Shown: piece after piece, positions 53,631-63,407 of the stretch
Layout of the letters: each line of letters opens with the position of its first letter
Position numbering within the stretch: the stretch's first letter is position 1
NCBI RefSeq assembly: GCF_001468065.1
Contig: NZ_LNYZ01000027.1
Coordinates: 25,851 to 89,850 of the forward strand
Direction of reading: 5' to 3'
DNA: 64,000 nucleotides
Source: Legionella steigerwaltii
GTDB taxonomy: Bacteria; Pseudomonadota; Gammaproteobacteria; Legionellales; Legionellaceae
Made by a program: the position numbers and the translations under genes
Notes under the pieces: model-generated
Databases searched by the model: none
Seen by the model: only the letters and a program-made list of their open reading frames with translations
Told to the model about the DNA's origin: nothing

Positions 53631-54050
53631 TTACAACGTAACAAGCACGCGACCTTTGCTTGTTAAAATAGTAGTAAAATAAACAGCGAGGCTATCAAAT
53701 GACTTATTTAGCTGCGCTAAAATATTACAAGTAATAATTTGCTTACTTGGGTCAATTAAAATTTTAGACACTTGAACAGAATCCAAACGTGGTTCATAAC
53801 GAAGGATGGTTTCTTCCAAATGAGCTCTTAATTCTTCTTGATAAGCGAAAGAATAATCCTCAACGAGTATGGATAATTCAGATAAGCCGTATTCCTTATC
53901 AATTGGCACACTACCTTGTCTTGTGGATAATATTTTTTCAACGTGATTGCGAATTGATTCAATCAATATGGATGAATCCAATCTGGCTGATAGAAGAGAT
54001 CCTTGACGAGCATAGCGACGAACTCGTTCCGTTAAACGCTCTTCCCTCAT
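53631..54050 (-). CDS. tssE: T6SS baseplate protein TssE (gp25-like)
   Basis: 139 residues. TssE is the phage T4 gp25-like baseplate protein that starts sheath assembly. LTERVRRYARQG at the start, SIRNHVEKILSTRQGSVPID and the signature YGLSELS are present, followed by LEETILRYEPRLDSVQV, which includes the conserved R-YEPRL motif. The start overlaps the hcp stop by one base (TAATG). Confidence 0.93.
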   Translation of the reverse strand: MREERLTERVRRYARQGSLLSARLDSSILIESIRNHVEKILSTRQGSVPIDKEYGLSELSILVEDYSFAYQEELRAHLEETILRYEPRLDSVQVSKILIDPSKQIITCNILAQLNKSFDSLAVYFTTILTSKGRVLVTL

Positions 54051-54595
54051 TAACCAACTCGCATTAATTTAGTTAAATCCCAACCAAATTCTTGATTGTT
54101 CTTCTTATCCATCACTTTATAAACCGTAGGGCGCATATCCACAATAAACAGGGGTCCTGCTGGATGAGAATAAGCGTAATCTACCTCTAATACTTTGGCC
54201 TTCTCTAAAGTAATCTCAACTGCAGCTTCAACTTCGCCCGAAGCACTGGATCGCAGGCAATGGATAATAGCCGAATTGATGTCCTCGCCTGTAAAGATAC
54301 TTTGAGTATGGGGGACAACACCTGCCTGATCCCACAATCCTGTTAGACGAAAATATTTACAATCGGGAACGCCAATCAATTGATTTTGTGCATCGAATGC
54401 TCGAGTGATGCGTTGTTTAAAATCTAGAAGCGTTACCCATCCCTCATATCCTTTTACTGTACTGCTGCCTTTCACGACTCCGGAGGCTTGGGTGGTAATT
54501 TTTGCCATAAGCTTATATTGAGTTCTGGCAATCTCAGAGTCTGGTAACATAGGTAATATGGCTATGTCATTTCCCTCACTTTCATTCGCAGCCAC
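54050..54595 (-). CDS. hcp: T6SS tube protein Hcp
   Basis: 181 residues, similar in outline to Hcp (TssD), which stacks as hexameric rings into the inner tube and is released on firing. Hcp-like text includes KLMAKITTQASGVVKGSSTV, KGYEGWVTLLDFKQRITRAF and a beta-rich C-terminus (FIVDMRPTVYKVMDKKNNQE). It is somewhat longer than usual (about 160-172) because of an N-terminal extension of about 25 residues. The match is distant, but position between tssC and tssE supports it. The GTG start has AAGGAG upstream. Confidence 0.78.
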   Translation of the reverse strand: MAANESEGNDIAILPMLPDSEIARTQYKLMAKITTQASGVVKGSSTVKGYEGWVTLLDFKQRITRAFDAQNQLIGVPDCKYFRLTGLWDQAGVVPHTQSIFTGEDINSAIIHCLRSSASGEVEAAVEITLEKAKVLEVDYAYSHPAGPLFIVDMRPTVYKVMDKKNNQEFGWDLTKLMRVG

Positions 54596-54597
54596 TT

Positions 54598-56073
54598 TTA
54601 TTCTCCTTGTTTAAGATCGAGACTACCCGTTAATTGTAATGTGATATAAGCACCCATGAATTTAAAATGAGGCCGAACAATTAACACACATTTATACCAT
54701 CCAGGCTCACCAGGAACATCTTCTACACTCACTTTGGCAAGTCTCAATGGTTTTTTTGCTCTGACTTCGGGGACTGGATTATCCATATCAACAACATAAC
54801 CATTAATCCAGGTATTTAACTCACGTTCTATATCATCACGTTCTTTGGCTAGACCAATTTTTTCACGTTGTATCACTTTTAAATAATGAGCCAGCCTACA
54901 AATAATAAACATATAAGGGAACTGTGTTCCTAATCTATAATTTGTTTGCGCTGTTTTGCCTTCAGGGGTATCTGGAAAATGTTTCGCTTTTTGGATTGAG
55001 TTTGCTGAGAAAAACGCAGCATTATCTGCCCCTTTGCGCATCGTGAGTGGAATAAATCCTTGCTCGGACAATTCATATTCGCGTCGTTCTGAAATGAGTA
55101 ATTCAGTCGGGATTTTAACTTGAATTTCACCCATTGCTTCATAGAAATAAGAAGGTAAATTTTCAACAGCGCCACCACCTTGAGGTCCAATGATGTTGAC
55201 ACACCAACGATATTTGGCAAAACTCTGAGATAAGCATCCAGCAAGAGCAAAAGCACTATTTCCCCACGAAAAAGCATTTTCACCGGAACTTACATCTTCC
55301 TCGTAATTAAATGAACGAACCCCATAAGTTTCTTTACCATAGGGCATACGTAACATAAAACGGGGTAAAACCAAACCTATATAACGCGAATCTTCAGATT
55401 CCCGCAAGCTATGCCAGGCAATATAAACAGGGCTTTCAAATATTGCCTCTATATCATTTAAATGGGGTAATTCAGACATCGATTTGATATTGAAAAATTC
55501 TGGACTTGCTGCGGATAGAAAAGGAACATGGGCCATAGCACAAACGGCAGCGATATTTCTTAGCAAGTTCACATCTTTATAACTTGGGCCAAATGAGTAA
55601 TTACCAATGATGGCACCATAGGGTCTACCACCAAATTGACCATACTCTTTTGTATAAACTTGTTTGTATAAGCCGGATTTAGGAATTTCAGGTGCATCAA
55701 TAAAGTCATCAAACAGTTCATCTTTTGATACATGGATGAATTCAATCAAACTATTTTCACGGAAATCGGTGCGATCCACTAAATATTTTAAACTGCGCCA
55801 AGCGGACTCGAGTTTTTGAAAATCTGGATTATGGAGAATTTCGTCCATTTGTGTGGAGAGTTGTTTATCCAAAATCGCAATTACGTCATCCACTAACGCA
55901 GGAGTCACTGTTTCATCGGTCCGTTTACTTTCAACAATATTATCTATAAAAGCGAGCAGGCCTTTTTGAGCGAGGGCATATTGCTCTTCATCCGCTGTAA
56001 TATTTGTTCCAGCAAATAATTTCTGCAGGGATTTATCTTCTTTCTTCTTAGCATTATCTTGTGCATCAGCCAT
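54598..56073 (-). CDS. tssC: T6SS contractile sheath large subunit TssC
   Basis: 491 residues. TssC (VipB) forms the contractile sheath with TssB. Family hallmarks include LESAWRSLKYLVDRTDFREN, EYGQFGGRPYGAIIGNYSFG, LRNIAAVCAMAHVPFLSAAS, ESEDSRYIGLVLPRFMLRMP and the C-terminal RPHFKFMGAYITLQLTGSLD. The length is standard. AAGGAGA precedes the ATG. It is separated from tssB by 34 bases. Confidence 0.97.
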   Translation of the reverse strand: MADAQDNAKKKEDKSLQKLFAGTNITADEEQYALAQKGLLAFIDNIVESKRTDETVTPALVDDVIAILDKQLSTQMDEILHNPDFQKLESAWRSLKYLVDRTDFRENSLIEFIHVSKDELFDDFIDAPEIPKSGLYKQVYTKEYGQFGGRPYGAIIGNYSFGPSYKDVNLLRNIAAVCAMAHVPFLSAASPEFFNIKSMSELPHLNDIEAIFESPVYIAWHSLRESEDSRYIGLVLPRFMLRMPYGKETYGVRSFNYEEDVSSGENAFSWGNSAFALAGCLSQSFAKYRWCVNIIGPQGGGAVENLPSYFYEAMGEIQVKIPTELLISERREYELSEQGFIPLTMRKGADNAAFFSANSIQKAKHFPDTPEGKTAQTNYRLGTQFPYMFIICRLAHYLKVIQREKIGLAKERDDIERELNTWINGYVVDMDNPVPEVRAKKPLRLAKVSVEDVPGEPGWYKCVLIVRPHFKFMGAYITLQLTGSLDLKQGE

Positions 56074-56107
56074 GGCTGTCTCCTTGATCCTGCGGCTTTA
56101 TTTTGGC

Positions 56108-56596
56108 TTATTTCTTGTCCTTAATTTCCTTGATGAGTTCTTCGCGTGCTGCAGAATCTTTAACAATCGCATCCAATCTGCGTCGAAACTCTGGAATATT
56201 TCCAAGAGGGCCCTTTAGTGCTTTTAATGCTTCTCGTACTTCAAATAGTTTTTGTAATTGTGGGACTTGATGTAAGATTCCATCAGGATCAAAGTCTCGC
56301 ATCGATTCAAATTTTAAATCAATATTTACGGTATCCTCTTTGTTTTTGCTAAAACGATTCGCTACGCGTAAGGATAATTTTATGTGATGTTCTTTGAGCA
56401 CTTCATTAAAATTGTCTTTGTTGATGTTCACGGTACGGCGTTTTTCTAAGGGAGTGTTGTCTCCACTAGGGTAAAACTCTCCGAGAACGAGTTGTCGTAA
56501 AGGAAGTTCAATCTCCTCCTCAACCCCTTCGATGAGCGCTTTATATACAATATTAATACGTTCTTTTGGAGCGACAGATTGTTCCTTGTTAGTCAT
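56108..56596 (-). CDS. tssB: T6SS contractile sheath small subunit TssB
   Basis: 162 residues. TssB (VipA) pairs with TssC in the sheath and exposes the site that ClpV recognises in other systems. Conserved text: RINIVYKALIEGVEEEIELP, LPLRQLVLGEFYP, LSLRVANRFSKNKED, MRDFDPDGILHQVPQLQKLF and EFRRRLDAIVKD. AAGGATAAAA precedes the ATG. It heads the sheath-tube-baseplate run; the next gene upstream is vgrG. Confidence 0.96.
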   Translation of the reverse strand: MTNKEQSVAPKERINIVYKALIEGVEEEIELPLRQLVLGEFYPSGDNTPLEKRRTVNINKDNFNEVLKEHHIKLSLRVANRFSKNKEDTVNIDLKFESMRDFDPDGILHQVPQLQKLFEVREALKALKGPLGNIPEFRRRLDAIVKDSAAREELIKEIKDKK

Positions 56597-56704
56597 TTTT
56601 TATCCTTAATAAATCGAATTCATTGTAATAAAAAAGCCTGTAATAATAAAAAATTAGCATAAATTTCAAGATTTACAAAATTATTCCAGAAACAATTCTG
56701 TTCT

Positions 56705-56731
56705 GTCATCCCTCGCTGTGCTCGGGATGAC
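56705..56731. repeat. GTCATCCC/GGGATGAC palindrome
   Basis: GTCATCCC and GGGATGAC are perfect complements around a short GC-rich centre. The same motif is a common dispersed repeat in many bacterial genomes. It sits in the 208-base gap between tssB and vgrG. Confidence 0.5.
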
Positions 56732-56804
56732 GTACATAGCCGTCACGGTTAAGGGAAGACATGCGATAAATTTTATCTTTCATCCTAATCCTAAAATTAG
56801 AGGT

Positions 56805-59201
56805 TTATTCATTTTCTTTTGCGATATACTCCGGTGTATGTATTGTTGGGCTTAACACATGGCCCTTATCTGCTAGTTGCACCCCTTTTCCTGCTTTAGC
56901 CAGGACAGGAGAAATAAGTTTTTCATTTGCCTTATCAAGCTGTTTTACCAAAGTTGATCCTAACTCTGCAGCAGCTTCCAATCCAGGAATCTCTTCTTTA
57001 GCCGCAGCCCAAGCTGCTGTTGCCGCTGCTTTAAGCGTTGCTGTCATACCTGTAGCCATAACCAACTCTTCTACCTTGACCACATTAACTGCTGCTGCCG
57101 CTGCTTCGGCCTCTTCCCCTGCGCCTGCACCAAGTTCCACCATAGGGCCTCCAGATATATTACCGAAGATATTCACATCGACCGTTGCTAAATTGGTTAT
57201 TGCCCCCGCTAAGGTGATATCTGCTTCAGATAAGATACCGATTTCAGGTGCTTGGATTATAATTGATTCTGGAGTAATGGTAATGGAACTGGCGCCCACC
57301 GTCAGCGAAATGGTTGCTTCGGCTTCCAACATTACAGCAGGGGCTGTTTTTAAACTCGTCGCCCCATCTTCTTCATAACGCCAGCCTTGAGTGAGTTTCA
57401 CATGAAACCCAGTGGTTGTTTCTATAATAGCACCCAGTCTATCAATATAATCGAGTCCAACTACCGATTGAGCTCTCGCGCCATAATACGCATAATAAGC
57501 TGCCCCTTTATTGGAGTAGGAAGTGGTACCCCACACATCGATGAGGTTATTACCGCCAATACTTTGTGCCTGATGTCCGGATATGTCACTTATAGAGTTT
57601 TTTTCAATACGTTGATACGCATTACTTTGTGTATTGAGAAAAAAGCCTGCGTCAAGTTTTGATTCAAATACATTATCAGTACCTAGGGTTAAGGTAGTCT
57701 CATTATGCGGTGTTGAGAGTTGTATCCCTTTCGTATCGCCATCTTGTTCGTTGATAAAGAACAGATTTTCTTCTTTAGTATAAAGCCCCATATAATGTTG
57801 ATTTTGTGAGGTAATGACGTTTCGATGTGTGGAGTTACTCACGGTGCCCAATAGGATAGGTAGATCAGGATTACCAAATTGAAAACCGATTACTACTTCA
57901 TCACCTTTCCGAAGCGGTAAGCTCATCGCGTATTGATCCCCAATATAGGATTCCATTTTGCGCACCCAGCCCGATCCTTTCCCTGGTTTGTCATCGCTAA
58001 TGGCAATCCGGAATTTGTATAATCCTTTTTTGCTGATTTGAACGGTATTATCATCACCTTCATGATCGACAAAACCAGGTAACATGCCATTGATGCGAGG
58101 GATGCGATCTTGGATGGGCTGTCTGTAAGCGATTGATTTATTGATTGCTTTATATTCGCATTTAAAATAATCCTCAGGGTGGTGTTCTTCACCACTATGC
58201 AGTGAGGCAAAGGAGCGCTTTTGCGAACCATGATAAGTACTTTCAACAATCAACATGGGGATATTTAATGAGGCCATCTTGAAATTTTTATGGTGAATGA
58301 TTGTTCCTGGATTAATAAACGAACCTGAAGAAATCCCCGTTAGAATTTCTTTCTTCCATTTATAACTTTCGCTAATAAATTTCGCTAATTGCTGATTTTC
58401 ATGATTACTTTTGATGTTCTCTGCCCAATACGTTATTTCACCATGGCCCATTGCATCAATAATCGCTTTCGAAGAATAGAGTTTTGATGATTGATCAGGG
58501 TTATACGATTTGACGGTGACTTTTTGAGGTTGTGCTTCAGTAGTCAATTGAAAATTGTAGAGTAAATTTGCGGTAGGATTGTTTTGACTGGCCATAGTAT
58601 AAGACTGATAATACATTTCATGAATGTCTTGATTATTCTTCAACGTAGAATTGGCATCCGTGATGACCAGCTTTTCCTCGTTTTTATCTTGACTAAAATA
58701 ATAAAATAATCCTTCAAACTCCATCCATCGGGTAATAAAATCCCAATCCACTTCATTGTATTGAAAAATAAACTCTCTGGGTTTATGTTCCATTATTAAA
58801 TCGAGTTCGACTTGGGTAATTCCGTTTTTATTTAATATTTGTTTAATGACTTGCGGGATTGATTTATTAAGAAATACCTCCGTATTGCGGATGTGTTGTA
58901 GACGATGGACTTTAGGCATGAATTGAATTTTATAGCGGTGATACTTATCGTAACTATCAAGTTGTGTAAAAGACACAACCTCTCCATTTAACGGAGTTGT
59001 TCCACCACCTTTTTTAGCAAAGATTAATTGAGCTTTTTGACTCATGACTTGTTGCGCGTGAATGGACATTTTACTCACAAATTCAACGGTAAAGCGATAT
59101 AACGAAGAAATAGCAAGTGTACCTGCAAATTCGATGACAATAATTTCTGACTGAGCGACCCCTGGAATGTGTAATTTGGGCATCAATATCTTGGCGTGCA
59201 T
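56805..59201 (-). CDS. vgrG: T6SS spike protein VgrG (TssI) with Ala-rich C-terminal extension
   Basis: 798 residues. VgrG trimers form the puncturing spike on the Hcp tube. The gp27-like part spans about 1-370 (EVDWDFITRWMEFEGLFYYF is diagnostic), the gp5 OB-fold about 385-470 (GWVRKMESYIGDQYAMSLPL, GDEVVIGFQFGNPDLPILLG), then a beta-helix needle to about 690. The last 110 residues are helical and Ala/Glu-rich (GAGAGEEAEAAAAAV, then TLKAAATAAWAAAKEEIPG), ending TPEYIAKENE. No enzyme motif is seen there, so it may serve cargo binding. AGGAG precedes the ATG. Confidence 0.95.
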   Translation of the reverse strand: MHAKILMPKLHIPGVAQSEIIVIEFAGTLAISSLYRFTVEFVSKMSIHAQQVMSQKAQLIFAKKGGGTTPLNGEVVSFTQLDSYDKYHRYKIQFMPKVHRLQHIRNTEVFLNKSIPQVIKQILNKNGITQVELDLIMEHKPREFIFQYNEVDWDFITRWMEFEGLFYYFSQDKNEEKLVITDANSTLKNNQDIHEMYYQSYTMASQNNPTANLLYNFQLTTEAQPQKVTVKSYNPDQSSKLYSSKAIIDAMGHGEITYWAENIKSNHENQQLAKFISESYKWKKEILTGISSGSFINPGTIIHHKNFKMASLNIPMLIVESTYHGSQKRSFASLHSGEEHHPEDYFKCEYKAINKSIAYRQPIQDRIPRINGMLPGFVDHEGDDNTVQISKKGLYKFRIAISDDKPGKGSGWVRKMESYIGDQYAMSLPLRKGDEVVIGFQFGNPDLPILLGTVSNSTHRNVITSQNQHYMGLYTKEENLFFINEQDGDTKGIQLSTPHNETTLTLGTDNVFESKLDAGFFLNTQSNAYQRIEKNSISDISGHQAQSIGGNNLIDVWGTTSYSNKGAAYYAYYGARAQSVVGLDYIDRLGAIIETTTGFHVKLTQGWRYEEDGATSLKTAPAVMLEAEATISLTVGASSITITPESIIIQAPEIGILSEADITLAGAITNLATVDVNIFGNISGGPMVELGAGAGEEAEAAAAAVNVVKVEELVMATGMTATLKAAATAAWAAAKEEIPGLEAAAELGSTLVKQLDKANEKLISPVLAKAGKGVQLADKGHVLSPTIHTPEYIAKENE

Positions 59202-59495
59202 TAAGACTCCTGTTGCCTTGATCGTTAGGGTCTGTTTACAACTGTACTATCTTGGCTAAGATCGCAGCATTATGGCTCAATCTAGCGAATTGTAAACGGG
59301 ACCCTGGCGTTTTTACGCAAAACATCCTGTCTCTAAAAAGAATGAGATTTCTGCAATATGAGAGAATGCATTGACAATAACGAAGGATTCTTATTCATGT
59401 CAAGGGCAGATGATACCATTGACAACCCTTCCTACATCCCGCATATTGTCAGCAACCCGCGTAGTGGATTGTTGCATTAGGACTATTCTTCAAAG
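59202..59495. promoter_or_regulatory. divergent intergenic region between vgrG and the DUF2169 gene
   Basis: No gene fits. The stretch should hold promoters for both T6SS arms. It contains a shortened family B repeat and a run of unique AT-rich sequence (59306-59495). No confident -35/-10 pair or operator was identified. Confidence 0.4.
59227..59305. repeat. family B repeat, internally deleted copy
   Basis: A 79-bp element with ends AGGGTCTGTTTACA and TGTAAACGGGACCCT plus the CTATCTTGGCT and AATCTAGCGAA flanks of family B. The central GCTCACATAC core is missing, so it is a deletion derivative. Confidence 0.8.
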
Positions 59496-62162
59496 ATGAA
59501 GATATTTAAAGATAAATCACACACCGTTATCACTTTCAATTATCGGCATCAAGGCAAAACAAAATTAGCCGTTACCATCATGGCAATGTTTTCTTTTTCA
59601 AAGCAAAATAAATTCCTTAGTTATGCTGATTTTTGGCGCGTCGCAAAGAAAACATTTAATATCAGTCAAGGTGAATTTATTGATTTGCATATGGCAAAGC
59701 AACGCGCAGAGTTTTTTGTTAAAGGTTCGTGCTACAGCTACGATAATGAAACACGCCAAAGTTTTGTTAAAGTCACATTGGGCAATCAGGAAAAACAACT
59801 CACTGTCTGGGGCGACAGGAAATGGCTGAAAGACGGTGAAAGCTACCGTTTATCTCAACCTGATTGCTTCAAAAACATACCGATTACTTTAAACAACGCT
59901 TATGGTGGTATTGACCATGAACTCAATCCCGATGGAAGGGGATTGATAAAACAAACAGACACGATTACCGAACGGCATCTACCTAATGTGGAATTACCTG
60001 GGCAACCTATAAAGCAGCCAACTGATACTCCTTTGCCTGCATTATTGTTACCGCACTCACCAACCTGCAAGCAACAACTTAGCAAATTCGGAACGATTGA
60101 TAACGATTGGTTACACAATGAAAGTCCTTATTATCCTAAAGATATTGATTGGCTCTTTTTCAATCTTGCGCCAGCTGATCAGCAAAGAGAACATTATTTT
60201 CAAGGTGATGAAGTGTTTTCCTGTATCAATATGCATCCTGAGAAAAAAATCATTAACGGCCAATTGCCCGAGTTGCGTGTACGCTGTTTTTATAAACGAA
60301 TTGATAGCACAGATAGCCTAAGTGAACTCAATGTGAATTTGGATACGCTTTGGTTATTGCCTGATCAAGAAAAGGGAATACTTATTTGGCATGGCATCAT
60401 CGATACACAAGATATTGCTGCCAATGATATTGAGTTTATTCGTAGTGCACATGAAGTTTTGACGGAAGCACCAAAGGACGTCGATTATTATGCGATGCAG
60501 CGCAGTAAACCGAAAGAGATAACACCTAGAAAGGCACGTGACCTCAGTACTATGAAGCCATCCCCGCTAAGCGGTTTGGGTTTTAATATAGAAGAAGAAT
60601 TAAATGAAATAACAGAACGCTTGCTTCCAGAAAGAAAGAGATTTTTGGGGCAGAACGAAACATTTAAGATATTTCAAGGAAAAACTCCTGAAGAGTCTTT
60701 AATGGCAATTGAAAGCTATTATAAAAATCGCAAGCAAACATTACCCGCTCATTCCTCAATTACCAGTCTTCTAAGGGCTGCATCACACGGTGAACATATG
60801 CCTTATGAAGTCAATCGGAAGGGGATGCAATTTCTGGATTTGCTTAAAAAACAGATTGCACGCAAGGCGCTTTCAACTTCGGTACCGCCTGAAGTTTTAA
60901 GTCAATCTAAAAAGTTGGAGCAACAAATTGAGTATATGGAGAAAATCAGTGCAATAACTCAATTTCGAACGGGGGCAGTTGGAAAATCAACGCATTCACG
61001 AGAAGAAATTGTTGCTGGTTTTAAAGAGGGAAAAGATTTTTCTGGAAAAAATTTGTCAGGGATTGATTTATCTGATTTGGATTTATCCGGCATTAATTTA
61101 TCAGGGTGTAATTTAAGCGAATGTAATTTGACACGTACTCGTCTAACCCAAGCTGATTTATCAATGACAACATTAGTTCATGCTCATTTATCTGAGACCG
61201 TATTCGCTCATGCCAATTTAACCAATGCGTTAATAAAAAACGCTTCTTTAGATGGAGCAAATTTTTCTGAAGGATGTTTGCAGCATGCATTGATTGAAGA
61301 CAGTTCTGGTAAACAATGTAATTTTGCAAATTCTATTTTAAATCATGCGCGTTTTAAGAAATGTCACTTCAATGCAGGACACTTTGTTGGCATAAAAGCT
61401 AATTTTCTCGATATTGTAGACTGTACTTTTCAGGAGAGTGATTTTTCTGAAGCGAGAATGCAATTTGCGAACGTGCATCAAGGGAGCTGGGCCAAGATTA
61501 ATTTCACGAAAGTGGATTTGTCGCGCGCGCTTTTTGCAGGGGTACAATTATCCTTTGTTGCCGGAAATCATTTAAGTGCACCTCATCTCTCGTTAACCAA
61601 CTGCACTATGAATCATCTCATTTTGGATAAAAGTCAGTGTGATGGCCTTAGTTGTAAAGGGGCAACTCTTTCTGAGAGTACTTTTTCTGGTAGTACTTTA
61701 ACTCGATTTAATGTGATGAACGCTACGGTAACACAAAGCCATTTTATAAATTGCAATTTGACTCATATACGTGGCAACGAACAGACTAAAATATCGACCA
61801 GTGATTTTGAGCAGTGCAATCTAAGCAATTCAGCATTACTTGGTGGCCATTATGAAGAGCTTACCTTGAGTGACTCCACGCTTGATGCATCTCAATTGAT
61901 GAAGAGTGCGTGGAAAAAAGCAAATTTCCGCAAATGCAGTGCGAAAAAATTTAGGTTTGTGAATTCAAACATTGATTCGTGTTCTTTCCGAGATGTCAAT
62001 TTCTTTCAGGGGATATTCCATAGTTCAATTTTTGAAAATACTGAATTTAATCATTGTAATTTATACAGTATTGCATTCACAGATTGCCAAAGAAAGGATG
62101 TCACTATTCAGGATTGTCTTGTGAAACATATTGCTTTGAATGAGGAGGAGCAATCCCCATGA
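59496..62162 (+). CDS. DUF2169 T6SS adaptor fused to a pentapeptide-repeat domain
   Basis: 888 residues. The N-terminal 330 or so match DUF2169: MKIFKDKSHTVITFNYRHQG, LAVTIMAMFSF, ITLNNAYGGIDHELNPDGRG and LDTLWLLPDQEKGILIWHG. DUF2169 proteins act as adaptors that load cargo on VgrG/PAAR in other systems. A helical linker (about 370-500) is followed by pentapeptide repeats (about 510-880), starting with LSGIDLSDLDLSGINLSGCN. These fold as a right-handed beta helix and may form an interaction rod. It diverges from vgrG and overlaps the next gene by four bases. Confidence 0.88.
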   Translation: MKIFKDKSHTVITFNYRHQGKTKLAVTIMAMFSFSKQNKFLSYADFWRVAKKTFNISQGEFIDLHMAKQRAEFFVKGSCYSYDNETRQSFVKVTLGNQEKQLTVWGDRKWLKDGESYRLSQPDCFKNIPITLNNAYGGIDHELNPDGRGLIKQTDTITERHLPNVELPGQPIKQPTDTPLPALLLPHSPTCKQQLSKFGTIDNDWLHNESPYYPKDIDWLFFNLAPADQQREHYFQGDEVFSCINMHPEKKIINGQLPELRVRCFYKRIDSTDSLSELNVNLDTLWLLPDQEKGILIWHGIIDTQDIAANDIEFIRSAHEVLTEAPKDVDYYAMQRSKPKEITPRKARDLSTMKPSPLSGLGFNIEEELNEITERLLPERKRFLGQNETFKIFQGKTPEESLMAIESYYKNRKQTLPAHSSITSLLRAASHGEHMPYEVNRKGMQFLDLLKKQIARKALSTSVPPEVLSQSKKLEQQIEYMEKISAITQFRTGAVGKSTHSREEIVAGFKEGKDFSGKNLSGIDLSDLDLSGINLSGCNLSECNLTRTRLTQADLSMTTLVHAHLSETVFAHANLTNALIKNASLDGANFSEGCLQHALIEDSSGKQCNFANSILNHARFKKCHFNAGHFVGIKANFLDIVDCTFQESDFSEARMQFANVHQGSWAKINFTKVDLSRALFAGVQLSFVAGNHLSAPHLSLTNCTMNHLILDKSQCDGLSCKGATLSESTFSGSTLTRFNVMNATVTQSHFINCNLTHIRGNEQTKISTSDFEQCNLSNSALLGGHYEELTLSDSTLDASQLMKSAWKKANFRKCSAKKFRFVNSNIDSCSFRDVNFFQGIFHSSIFENTEFNHCNLYSIAFTDCQRKDVTIQDCLVKHIALNEEEQSP

Positions 62163-63211
62163 ACGCTGAAGAGTTAGCAACATTACTGAAACAAAGAAAA
62201 ACCATTCAAAAAGTTTCATTGGATTCTATAACCATTGAAGGTACTGAAGCGGTACGTCCTGTATTTGTGGACGTTGAATTTAAGAATGTAGTGTTTAAGA
62301 ACGTGAAGTTTGTTGCTACCATCTTTGAAAAGTGCCGCTTTGAACAGGTTACTTTTGACGCATGCGATATGCAGTTATGTACGATTACTTCCTGCATCAT
62401 AAGTCATTTAATCAGTGATAAAACCAATTGGAATTCTTCTATGTTTCAATCAAATGAAGGCCCCATTTATCTTCAGGCAACAGAATCCAATTTTTCGAAC
62501 AGCAAATTGCGTGGGCATAATTTGCAAAAGAGTCATTTTAAAAATTGCATGTTAAACCGAACTAATCTTTCAAATTGTGATTTATCCGACTGCATTTTCG
62601 TGAATACAACGATGGAGAAAATTACTGCAAAAAATTCGCACTTTGTTTCTGTCTTATTTGACGAGGTTAATTTAACGGCGGCAAATTTTGAAACCAGTGA
62701 ATTCAATAATATTAAATTCAATCGCTGTAATCTCCATAGAAGCTTGTTTATTGAAGCGAAAATTCATGAGTCCGATTTTTCGGTCGCATCGGAAATAAAG
62801 CAGATCAATTTATTTAAAGCAACAATCAATCAAACTACTTTTAAAGGGATGGATTTGGCACCAGCCGTTTTGCAAAAGACCCAATTAAACGCGGTGGATT
62901 TTTCTCATTGTCACCTCAATCAATGCAATTTGAGTCAGTCTAAAATAAGCAATTGTTTTTTTGTTTCTGCAGATTTAACCCAGTCATTGTTTGAAGAGTC
63001 AGAAATACAAAATACTTCCTTCACTATGGCCGTTCTCAATTATGCCCGATTGAATAACAGTCATTTAACTGCTTGTGATTTCTCAGCGGCACAATTAAAC
63101 CTGGCATCCTTACATCATGTTACCGAAGATAAAGTCAATTGGGAGTGTGCAGAACGCGAGAATATATTGAAAACAAATCCAGAATTGTTGGAAGCAGAAC
63201 AGTGGTCATAG
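62159..63211 (+). CDS. pentapeptide-repeat protein
   Basis: 350 residues, almost all pentapeptide repeats in loose form (FKNVVFKNVKFVATIFEKCR, then CMLNRTNLSNCDLSDCIFVN), giving a right-handed quadrilateral beta helix. The start overlaps the previous stop (ATGA) and has AGGAGGAGC upstream, so the two proteins are made together. Its repeat text resembles the C-terminal half of the DUF2169 fusion, suggesting duplication. It is probably a cargo-loading or structural partner in the T6SS module; it could also be an effector or its immunity protein. Confidence 0.82.
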   Translation: MNAEELATLLKQRKTIQKVSLDSITIEGTEAVRPVFVDVEFKNVVFKNVKFVATIFEKCRFEQVTFDACDMQLCTITSCIISHLISDKTNWNSSMFQSNEGPIYLQATESNFSNSKLRGHNLQKSHFKNCMLNRTNLSNCDLSDCIFVNTTMEKITAKNSHFVSVLFDEVNLTAANFETSEFNNIKFNRCNLHRSLFIEAKIHESDFSVASEIKQINLFKATINQTTFKGMDLAPAVLQKTQLNAVDFSHCHLNQCNLSQSKISNCFFVSADLTQSLFEESEIQNTSFTMAVLNYARLNNSHLTACDFSAAQLNLASLHHVTEDKVNWECAERENILKTNPELLEAEQWS

Positions 63212-63234
63212 CTCAGGTTCATGTTAATGTTTAC

Positions 63235-63355
63235 TCGAACGGCTGTATTTGGCGCATCTTGCGAGAAAATTTTCCTAATCAATGCTCACATACTGATGTA
63301 TGCTGCGCTTGCTTAGAAAAATTTTCTCACAACCTGCGCTCAAATCCAACCGTTC
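63235..63355. repeat. 121-bp inverted repeat with a family B-like centre
   Basis: The arms CGAACGGCTGTATTTGGCGC and its approximate complement near the right end enclose GCGAGAAAATTTTCC/GAAAAATTTTCTCAC and the centre AATGCTCACATAC-TGAT-GTATGCTGCGCTT. The centre matches family B; the outer arms differ. It lies in the gap before the DUF3540-like gene. Confidence 0.7.
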
Positions 63356-63407
63356 CCTGATATGGGCTGAGCACTTACGAACAGTAGTCATAAAAAAGGA
63401 GTCCATA

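Noticed and set aside
63139-63360. A 73-residue frame between the pentapeptide and DUF3540-like genes
   Set aside because: It starts inside the pentapeptide gene in another frame and reads across an inverted repeat, with no ribosome site.
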